NCBI GenBank assembly: GCA_963736325.1
Contig: CAVTOG010000009.1
Coordinates: forward strand, 248,001 to 312,000
From: Actinoallomurus sp963736325
Lineage (GTDB): Bacteria; Actinomycetota; Actinomycetes; Streptosporangiales; Streptosporangiaceae
Direction: 5' to 3'
Length of the DNA: 64,000 nt
Shown here: positions 23,602 to 37,644 of the stretch, one piece after another
How the letters are laid out: each line of letters opens with the position of its first letter
How positions within the stretch are numbered: the first letter of the stretch is position 1
Position numbers and translations under genes: made by a program
The notes under the pieces: model-generated
Databases searched by the model: none
The model's input: the letters and a program-made list of their open reading frames with translations, nothing else
Told to the model about the DNA's origin: nothing

Positions 23602-24617
23602 AGACGACCTCCGCGACGATCAAGCTGATCATCTTCGCCGTGATCGCCACGCTCAGCACGGCGGTGCTGGCGGTCACGATCTCCAACACCCAGTTCGTCG
23701 ACACGAAGAAATACCGCCTGATCTTCACCGACGCCGCCGGGGTGGTGCCCGGCGACGAGGTCCGCATCGCGGGCGTACGCGTCGGCCAGGTTGACTCGAT
23801 CAAGCTCCACCAGGGCGACCTGGCGCAGGTGACGGTCTCGGTCTACAAGTCCCAGCGGCTGCCGCGCAGCACCGAGGCGCAGCTGCGCTACCGCAACCTG
23901 ATGGGCCAGCGCTACGTCTCCCTCACCGAGGGCTCCGGCCAGGGCGGCGTCCTCCCGGCGAACGGCGTCATCCCCAAGGAGCAGACCCAGCCGGCGCTCG
24001 ACCTCACCGCGCTGTTCAACGGCTTCCGCCCCCTCCTGCGCGCGATCAAGCCCCAGGACGTCAACCAGCTCACGTACGAGATCATCCAGGTGCTCCAGGG
24101 CGAGGGCGGCACGATCAACGGGCTCCTCGGCCACATCGGCTCCCTGACCCAGACCCTCGGCAACCGCGACGCGGTCATCGGCCGTGTCATCGAGAACCTT
24201 GACAAGGTCATCGCCACCATCGACGCGCGCGATCAGGAGGTCTCCGCACTGATCGTCAACCTCCGGAGCCTCGTGTCGGGCCTGGCCGGCGACCGCAAGG
24301 CGATCGGCGACTCGCTGGTAAGCGTCAACGAGCTGGTCAACACCACCGACGGCCTGCTCACCGACGTACGCCCCCCGCTCAAGCGCGACATCACGGCGCT
24401 CGGTCAGCTGTCGAAGGTGCTGGCGGACAACGGCGGCGAGCTCGACAAGGCGTTCGCCGCGATGCCGACCAACTTCACCCTGCTCGACCGCGTGGCCTCC
24501 TACGGCTCCTGGTTCAACTTCTACCTGTGCAGCATGGACGCGCAGATCGGCCTGCCCGGCAAGATCTCCTTCAACACACCGCAGATCGTCAACGAGAACG
24601 CCCGATGCAAGGGGTGA
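23598..24617 (+). CDS. mceB: Mce family protein MceB
   Basis: 339 residues, starting (V)KTTSATIKLIIFAVIATLSTAVLAV, a membrane anchor at about 7-28. The Mce domain follows (YRLIFTDAAGVVPGDEVRIAGVRVGQV...LMGQRYVSLTEG), then a helical region ending in a Cys-flanked loop (FNFYLCSMDAQIGLPG). The order and the short length match MceB subunits. Start and mceA stop overlap (GTGA). Confidence 0.9.
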   Translation: MKTTSATIKLIIFAVIATLSTAVLAVTISNTQFVDTKKYRLIFTDAAGVVPGDEVRIAGVRVGQVDSIKLHQGDLAQVTVSVYKSQRLPRSTEAQLRYRNLMGQRYVSLTEGSGQGGVLPANGVIPKEQTQPALDLTALFNGFRPLLRAIKPQDVNQLTYEIIQVLQGEGGTINGLLGHIGSLTQTLGNRDAVIGRVIENLDKVIATIDARDQEVSALIVNLRSLVSGLAGDRKAIGDSLVSVNELVNTTDGLLTDVRPPLKRDITALGQLSKVLADNGGELDKAFAAMPTNFTLLDRVASYGSWFNFYLCSMDAQIGLPGKISFNTPQIVNENARCKG

Positions 24618-24653
24618 TCCGGTGATCAGGCGATCGACGAGGGGAGCGCGGAC

Positions 24654-25637
24654 GTGAAGACGGCCTTCCGCGACCGCGACCCCGTGCGCATGGGCATGCT
24701 CGGCATGGTCATCGTCGTCCTGGCCGTGTTCCTGGCGTTCAACCTGACGGTCTTCGGCGGCGGCACGGAGTACACCGCGGCGTTCACCGAGGCGGGCGGT
24801 CTCAAGCCGCACGAAGACGTCCGCATCGCCGGCGTCAAGGTCGGCACGGTCAAGAGCGTCGGCCTCGAAGGCGACCACGTGAAGGTCGGCTTCGACCTGA
24901 GCGGCGGCGTGCACGTCGGCACCCTCTCGAAGATCCATATCAAGATCTCCAACATCCTGGGCGCGCACTACCTCGACGTCCAGCCGGGCGGCGCGGGCCG
25001 CCAGTCGCCGCGCGTCGAGATCCCCACCTCGCGCACCACGCCGTCGTACGAGGTGGTCCCCGCGCTCCAGGACCTGAGCGGGCAGCTCCAGAAGATCGAT
25101 GCCGCCCAGCTGGGCAAGGCGTTCGACTCGCTGTCGGCGATGCTCCGCTACTCCCCGGACAACGTCCGTCAGGCGCTCAGCGGGCTGCGGAAGATCTCAC
25201 GCACGGTCGCCTCGCGCGATGACTCCTTGAACGACCTGCTGAGCCACACCCGCAACGTGACCCGGCTGCTGGGCGACCGCAGCGGCGACCTCGCCACGCT
25301 GGTGTCCGACGGCTCGCTGCTGCTCCACGAGGTCGACACCAGGCGTGCCGCGATCAGGTCGTTGCTCACGGGCACCATCAGCCTGTCCCAGCAGGTCAGC
25401 GGGACGGTCCAGGAGAACAAGGCGTCGCTCCACCCGGCCCTCGTGCGGCTGCACAAGGTGGTCGACATCCTCGAACGCGACCAGGGCAGCCTGGACAAGG
25501 CCGTGCGCACCCTCGGGCCGTTCGTCACCACCTCGGCCGACGCGACGTCGTCGGGCCGGTGGTTCGACGGCTACCTGCAGAACCTCATCCCGGTTCCCCT
25601 GACGATCAAGCCGCCGGCCGCCGGAGTGGCCAAGTGA
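24654..25637 (+). CDS. mceC: Mce family protein MceC
   Basis: 327 residues. (V)KTAFRDRDPVRMGMLGMVIVVLAVFLAFN gives an arginine-rich start and an anchor helix, the usual MceC beginning. The Mce domain reads YTAAFTEAGGLKPHEDVRIAGVKVGTVKSVGLEGDHVKV...ILGAHYLDVQPGG. Long amphipathic helices follow. GAGGGGAG precedes the GTG start. Twenty bases separate its stop from the next gene, where six-gene mce operons would have mceD. Confidence 0.9.
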   Translation: MKTAFRDRDPVRMGMLGMVIVVLAVFLAFNLTVFGGGTEYTAAFTEAGGLKPHEDVRIAGVKVGTVKSVGLEGDHVKVGFDLSGGVHVGTLSKIHIKISNILGAHYLDVQPGGAGRQSPRVEIPTSRTTPSYEVVPALQDLSGQLQKIDAAQLGKAFDSLSAMLRYSPDNVRQALSGLRKISRTVASRDDSLNDLLSHTRNVTRLLGDRSGDLATLVSDGSLLLHEVDTRRAAIRSLLTGTISLSQQVSGTVQENKASLHPALVRLHKVVDILERDQGSLDKAVRTLGPFVTTSADATSSGRWFDGYLQNLIPVPLTIKPPAAGVAK

Positions 25638-25657
25638 CGAAGGAGGGCGACGCGACC

Positions 25658-26935
25658 GTGAACACGCGAGTGCGTGCAAGTGCGCGACCCAAGGGCGCAC
25701 GGGCTCTCGCCGCCGTGCTGGCGATCACGGCCACGGTGTCGGGCTGCCAGTTCAAGGGCGTCTCGTCGATGCCCCTGCCCGGCGGCGTGGACACCGGCGC
25801 CAACCCGTACGACGTGAAGATGGTCTTCGAGAACGTCCTCGACCTGGTGCCGCAGTCGCAGTGCCGGGTCAACGACGTTCCGGTCGGCAAGGTCACCAAG
25901 ATCGAGCTGGTCGACTGGAAGGCCGTCGTGACCTGCCGGCTACGCGGCTCGATCGACCTGCCCGGCAACGCCGTCGCTGCGGTCTCCCAGACGAGCCTGC
26001 TGGGCGAGAAGTACGTGGCGCTGTCCGCGCCGCAGGGACAGACCCCCCAGGGCAAGCTGATCCAGGGCGCCGAGATCCCGCTCGACCGCACGTCGCGCAA
26101 CACGGAGGTCGAGGAGGTGCTGTCGGCGATGTCGATGCTCGTCACCGGCGGCGGCCTGGAACAGATCTCCACGATCAACCATGAGCTGAACGCCGCGCTG
26201 AAGGGCCACACGCTCCAGACGCGCGACCTGCTGAACCAGCTCAACACCTTCGTCGGCACGCTCGACCGGCAGAAGGGGCAGATCGTCACGACCATCGACA
26301 AGGTCGACAAGCTGTCCGCCACGCTGGCCCGCAACAACAAGACGATCGCCGACACGATCGACAGCACCGGCCCGGCCGTGAAGGTCCTCGCCGGCCAGCG
26401 CAAGGACCTCACCAAGCTGCTCGTCAACATGGACAAGCTCGGCACGGTGTCGACCCGGATCATCAAGCGGTCGCAGGGCGACACGGTCGCGAACCTCAAG
26501 TCCCTGCAGGCCATCCTGGAGAACACCAACAAGGCCGGCAAGGTGATCCCCAAGGTGCTGGGCGGCCTGTTCACCTTCCCGTTCCCGCAGACGGTGTCCC
26601 AGGCGCTCAAGGGCGACTACGGCAACCTCTTCGTCTCGCTCGACCTGAACGTCGGTGACATCGGCCACAACCTCCTGGCGGGCACACCCCTCGACGGCAT
26701 CGGCAAGGCCGCGGACAAGCTCCAGGGCCTGCTCCCGCCGCCGCGTACGAGCGTCCCGGACACCCCGCTCGGCGTGCTGCCGCAGCTCACCGGCGGCGGA
26801 TCCCAGCCCAGCACCGGGGCGACCCCGAAGCCCGGTAACGGCGGCGACAAGGGCGGGGGCATCCTGCCACCGCTCGGCATGCAGGACACCTCACCCGACG
26901 ACTTGGGCGCGCTGCTGAGAGGAGGCACCGCATGA
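25658..26935 (+). CDS. mceE: Mce family lipoprotein MceE (LprK-like)
   Basis: 425 residues. The signal sequence ends in the lipobox VSGC with Cys30, then QFKGVSSMPLPGGVDTGANPY, the conserved start of MceE lipoproteins. The Mce domain runs from VKMVFENVLDLVPQSQCRVNDVPVGKV to SLLGEKYVALSAP. The Pro/Gly-rich tail (about residues 345-425) is disordered-looking. The start is set at GTG 25658, with AAGGAGGG 10 bases ahead; a GTG at 25634 overlaps the mceC stop but lies upstream of that site. The order here is C then E, with no D-type subunit between. Confidence 0.88.
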   Translation: MNTRVRASARPKGARALAAVLAITATVSGCQFKGVSSMPLPGGVDTGANPYDVKMVFENVLDLVPQSQCRVNDVPVGKVTKIELVDWKAVVTCRLRGSIDLPGNAVAAVSQTSLLGEKYVALSAPQGQTPQGKLIQGAEIPLDRTSRNTEVEEVLSAMSMLVTGGGLEQISTINHELNAALKGHTLQTRDLLNQLNTFVGTLDRQKGQIVTTIDKVDKLSATLARNNKTIADTIDSTGPAVKVLAGQRKDLTKLLVNMDKLGTVSTRIIKRSQGDTVANLKSLQAILENTNKAGKVIPKVLGGLFTFPFPQTVSQALKGDYGNLFVSLDLNVGDIGHNLLAGTPLDGIGKAADKLQGLLPPPRTSVPDTPLGVLPQLTGGGSQPSTGATPKPGNGGDKGGGILPPLGMQDTSPDDLGALLRGGTA

Positions 26936-28371
26936 TCATCAAGAGGGGCGTCAAGATCCAGCTGCTGATCTTCGCGGTCATCACGGCGGTGACCATGACG
27001 TACACGCTCGTGAACATCATCGGCATCGGCCAGGGCGTGCTGGACCTGCGGTACAAGGTCTACCTCGACATGGCGGACTCCGGCGGCATCTTCCAGAACG
27101 CCGAGGTCACCTACCGCGGCGTCACCGTCGGCCGGGTCGGCCCACTGAAGCTGACCGACGACGGCGTACGCGTCGAGCTGCGCATCGACCGCGGCCGCAA
27201 GGTACCCGCCGCCGGCGTGCAGGCCTACGTCCTCAACCGCTCCGGCGTCGGCGAGCAGTACGTCGACCTGCGCCCCGCCGCCATGGGGCCGCCGCTGAAG
27301 GACGGCGCCACGATCGCGCGCGACCACACCCACCTGCCGGTCCAGACGTACGAGCTGCTGCACAACGTCGACGCGCTGGTGCGCACCGTCAACCCCCAGG
27401 ACCTCGGGACGGTCATCGACGAGCTCGACAAGGGCCTGTCGGGCACCGGCCCGGACCTGCAGTCGCTGCTCGACTCGAACAAGCGGATCCTGGACGCCCT
27501 CGACCGGACGTACCCGGAGACCATCCAGCTCCTCAACAACGGCCGTACGGTGCTCGACACCCAGGTCGACGAGGCGCCCACCTTCCGTGAGTTCTCCCAC
27601 AATCTCGCGTCGCTGACCGGTGAGCTGAAGAACGGCGACGGCGACATCCGGTCCCTGCTGAACACCACGCCGGGCGCCCTCGACCAGGGCAACGACCTGT
27701 TCGAACGGCTGGAGCCGACGCTGCCCACGCTGCTCGCCAACGGCGCGGTGACCGGCCAGGTGCTCAGCTCGCGCGCGCCGCAGCTGCGGCAGATGCTGAT
27801 CACGTATCCGCTCATCGTGGGCGGAGCCTTCACCGCGGCGCCGGGCGATGGCACCGTCCACTTCGGCCTTGAGCTGAATTTCAACTCCCCGCCTGTGTGC
27901 ACCAAGGGGTACGAGAGCACCCGCGTGCGCTACCCGCAGGACACCAGGCCCGCGTCGGCCAACCCGAAGGCCTCCTGCAAGCTCGACAAGAATTCGCCGA
28001 GTGACGTGCGCGGCTCGCGCAACGCCCCCAAGGCCCTGCCGTACCCGCAGCTGCCGCCGGGCGCGACGTCCGGAGCCGGCTTCCCGTACGAGCATCGCTA
28101 CACGAACCCGGTGCCCGACCAGGGCGGGAGCGACGACGGCAAGGCCTCCAAGAGCGGGAGCGACGTCGCGCGGCAGACCTCGGCCGGCCAGACCGCCGGC
28201 GCGGGTGAAAGCTCGCCGAGCGGGCTGCAGACGCTCTTCGTGACCGGTTACGATCCCCGGACCCGTGTCTACATGGGGCCAGACGGTAAGCGCTACCGGC
28301 TGGGCAAGGTCAGTCAACTGACGGGAGACGCTTCATGGCAGACATTTCTGCTGAGCCCGATCGTCGGCTGA
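26932..28371 (+). CDS. mceF: Mce family protein MceF
   Basis: 479 residues. MIIKRGVKIQLLIFAVITAVTMTYTLVN is a basic start plus anchor helix. The Mce domain YKVYLDMADSGGIFQNAEVTYRGVTVGRVGPLKLT...NRSGVGEQYVDLRPA carries the NAEVTYRGV signature of MceF. The C-terminal third is Pro/Ser/Lys-rich, with two Cys, and ends SPIVG. The start overlaps the mceE stop (ATGA). Its last 37 bases overlap the next gene in another frame. Confidence 0.9.
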   Translation: MIIKRGVKIQLLIFAVITAVTMTYTLVNIIGIGQGVLDLRYKVYLDMADSGGIFQNAEVTYRGVTVGRVGPLKLTDDGVRVELRIDRGRKVPAAGVQAYVLNRSGVGEQYVDLRPAAMGPPLKDGATIARDHTHLPVQTYELLHNVDALVRTVNPQDLGTVIDELDKGLSGTGPDLQSLLDSNKRILDALDRTYPETIQLLNNGRTVLDTQVDEAPTFREFSHNLASLTGELKNGDGDIRSLLNTTPGALDQGNDLFERLEPTLPTLLANGAVTGQVLSSRAPQLRQMLITYPLIVGGAFTAAPGDGTVHFGLELNFNSPPVCTKGYESTRVRYPQDTRPASANPKASCKLDKNSPSDVRGSRNAPKALPYPQLPPGATSGAGFPYEHRYTNPVPDQGGSDDGKASKSGSDVARQTSAGQTAGAGESSPSGLQTLFVTGYDPRTRVYMGPDGKRYRLGKVSQLTGDASWQTFLLSPIVG

Positions 28372-28859
28372 ACGCTGGTCGGCTGGTCGTGCTGTTCGCC
28401 GTCCTGGGCGCGCTGCTGGTCGGACTGTCGATCTGGGCGGGCTTCCTCGCCAAGTGGACGTACGGCGCCGATCGGACCAAGTCCGACATCGACGCGTCGC
28501 AGAGCGTCGCGCGCCGGGTCGTCACCAACTTCTACTCGATCAGCTACCAGAGCTTCGACCAGGACACCCAGCGCGTCTACGCGGACCTGTCGGACAAGTT
28601 CAAGGCGCAGGCCGTCCAGCAGCTCGGCTCGTCCTGGAAGCAGACCGTCACCAGCAACCAGCTCGTCTCCCACGCCGTCGTATCCGCTTCCGGCGTGGTC
28701 AACATCGGTCCGAAGACCGCGGAGGTCATGGTCACCGTCAAGCGAACCTCGTCGTCCACGCAGGTCAAGACGCCGGTCTCGTCGTGGGCGAGCGCCCAGG
28801 TGCAGCTCGCCAAGACGCACGGCCGGTGGCAGGTCTCGGACATGGGAGGTCTGCAGTGA
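28335..28859 (+). CDS. Mce-associated membrane protein 1
   Basis: 174 residues: a short polar N-terminus, one membrane helix at about 16-38 (LVVLFAVLGALLVGLSIWAGFLA), then an extracytoplasmic NTF2-like alpha+beta domain (SVARRVVTNFYSISYQSFDQDTQRVY, WASAQVQLAKTHGRWQVSDM). This is the layout of Mas proteins, which end mce operons and are thought to stabilise the transporter. The ATG overlaps mceF by 37 bases and follows GGGAGACG; no later start keeps the helix. Confidence 0.83.
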   Translation: MADISAEPDRRLNAGRLVVLFAVLGALLVGLSIWAGFLAKWTYGADRTKSDIDASQSVARRVVTNFYSISYQSFDQDTQRVYADLSDKFKAQAVQQLGSSWKQTVTSNQLVSHAVVSASGVVNIGPKTAEVMVTVKRTSSSTQVKTPVSSWASAQVQLAKTHGRWQVSDMGGLQ

Positions 28860-29482
28860 CGGCGCTGACGGAGGACGACGTGACGGACGAGAAGGGCACC
28901 GCCGTCACCAAGACCGGCAGGGTGTCGCCGACAACGATGCTGCTGGCCCTGATGGGCTGCGCGGTGCTCGTCGTCGGGGCGGCCTGCCTGGTCCTGGAGC
29001 ACCAGCACTCCCAGGACGTGGCGGTCAAGAACGCGCGTGAGCAGGGCCTGGCCGCAGCGCAGTCCGAGGCCAAGGACCTGCTGTCCTACAACTACCGCAC
29101 CCTCGACTACGACCTGCAGAAGGCCAAGTCGGAGATGACCCCCGGCATGGCCAAGTCGTTCGGCGACTACTGGCAGATCTTCAAGCCCTCGGTCGTGAAG
29201 AGCCAGACGCAGGCGCTGACCCAGATCCAGACCGCAGGGGTCACCGACGCCACGCCGGACCGGGTCGAGGTCGTCATGTTCGTGAAGATGATCTCGGTCA
29301 ACGCGGCGCACAAGGAGCCTCAGGTCGACACATCCTGGCCGCGGCTTCAGCTCAAAAAGGTCGGCAAGAAGTGGCTGATCGACGGGCCCAGAATGACCAC
29401 GCCTCCGCCGGCGGCCGCCTCGCCGTCCCCGGCCCCCACCCACGCCAAGGCCCCCTCGAAGGCGCCGGGTAGGAAGCACTGA
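28856..29482 (+). CDS. Mce-associated membrane protein 2
   Basis: 208 residues. The cytoplasmic N-terminus is acidic, one membrane helix spans about 27-48 (LLALMGCAVLVVGAACLVL), and an NTF2-like domain follows (EAKDLLSYNYRTLDYDLQKAKSEMTPGMAKSF, WPRLQLKKVGKKWLIDG). The Pro/Ala/Ser/Lys tail is low-complexity. It is paralogous in layout to the gene before it. GTG 28856 overlaps the upstream stop (GTGA) and has GGGAGG 7 bases ahead. It is the last gene of the mce operon; a terminator follows. Confidence 0.82.
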   Translation: MTALTEDDVTDEKGTAVTKTGRVSPTTMLLALMGCAVLVVGAACLVLEHQHSQDVAVKNAREQGLAAAQSEAKDLLSYNYRTLDYDLQKAKSEMTPGMAKSFGDYWQIFKPSVVKSQTQALTQIQTAGVTDATPDRVEVVMFVKMISVNAAHKEPQVDTSWPRLQLKKVGKKWLIDGPRMTTPPPAAASPSPAPTHAKAPSKAPGRKH

Positions 29483-29502
29483 CGCTGGTAGAGCCCTCGA
29501 AG

Positions 29503-29532
29503 CACCCGGACATCTCGCGAGATGTCCGGGTG
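29503..29532 (+). terminator. Terminator of the mce operon
   Basis: CACCCGGACATCTCG and CGAGATGTCCGGGTG form a perfect 30-base palindrome, followed by TTCTCGTTT. Confidence 0.88.
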
Positions 29533-29680
29533 TTCTCGTTTGGAGCATGGGGGGTGAGCGCCTAAACTATGGTCTTCCTCACGCCCGATGAGCGGGTGGA
29601 ATGTCCATGTCTAGTCTTGACGTGGGGCCGCTGACGAGCGATGCTGCGGAGCAACTGTGATGCATACTGCGGTGCTGAGC

Positions 29681-29709
29681 TCGACAGCGGTGTAGTCCTC
29701 GGCTACACT
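29681..29709 (+). promoter_or_regulatory. rpoBC promoter
   Basis: TCGACA (29681-29686) and TACACT (29704-29709) are separated by 17 bases, close to the primary-sigma consensus TTGACA-N17-TAnnnT. Transcription would start near 29716, leaving a leader of about 113 bases. That leader carries a small hairpin, AGCCCG-TCTTGTG-CGGGTT, followed by TT at 29748-29768. An inverted repeat TGTAG/CTACA overlaps the -10. The rest of the 29533-29680 interval shows nothing I can name except a weaker TTGACG at 29617. Confidence 0.6.
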
Positions 29710-29828
29710 GCCCCTTTGCGCTGCCCTCTAACTATCCACTCCCTGAGAGCCCGTCTTGTGCGGGTTTTCACGTGGATGGTCTGGCGCGCGCGTCGTCAGT
29801 CCGCCGCGAGCCCTCGGAAGGACCACTC

Positions 29829-33299
<3,471 letters not shown>

Positions 33300-33483
33300 C
33301 GAGCGGAGCACCGGCTAGTGAGCGAAGTGCTGGGAGCAGGCCCCCTCCGGGGCGCCGGTAACCGGCATCTGGACGACTTTCCGGCGCGGCGTGAGCAACG
33401 CCGCGCCGGGGAGTCGCCACAGCGAACGACCCGGCCGAAGCGAACTGGGAACGGCATACGACAGCAGGGGACTGGTTAAAAAA
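33300..33483 (+). other. rpoB-rpoC spacer with direct repeat and hairpin
   Basis: A 184-base spacer. It begins with two imperfect 19-base direct repeats that start at the rpoB stop (33297-33315 and 33316-33334; TAGcGAGCGgAGcaCcGGc versus TAGtGAGCGaAGtgCtGGg). It contains a perfect 12-base-pair hairpin CCGGCGCGGCGT-GAGCA-ACGCCGCGCCGG (33381-33409). No T run follows, so this is likely a processing or pausing element rather than a terminator. No gene is seen. Confidence 0.6.
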
Positions 33484-37359
<3,876 letters not shown>

Positions 37360-37393
37360 TCGGCTCAGTCCGGCTGAGCCGGGTGACAGCGGT

Positions 37394-37429
37394 CAGAGGC
37401 CGCTTCCGGGAAATCGGAGGCGGCCTCTG
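37394..37429 (+). terminator. Terminator after rpoC
   Basis: CAGAGGCCGCTTCCG pairs with CGGAGGCGGCCTCTG (one wobble) over a 6-base loop. It lies 35 bases past the rpoC stop. The stretch from here to 37644 has no gene; I see only a GAAGGAG ribosome binding site near its end. Confidence 0.78.
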
Positions 37430-37644
37430 GCCTGTCTCGGCGATCATGATGTTGATGATGATTTGCAGATAGACCGGTCATCACGGCAGGCTGGGGCGAA
37501 GGGTAAACCAGCGGATACTGTCGGCTGGTGGCAAGTGACAGGACTCGGAGGACCCCCAATGCGCCAAGCGCCTCCGAGTGACGTGGTGCACCTCGCCCGC
37601 AGACGGACACCCGCCTGGGGCATCGGCGCTGAAGGAGCCCGACG

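Noticed and set aside
29772..29828. ATG start for rpoB at 29772
   Set aside because: The 19 extra residues have no similarity, while the TTG at 29829 has a ribosome binding site and the streptomycete-like MAASRNAST start.
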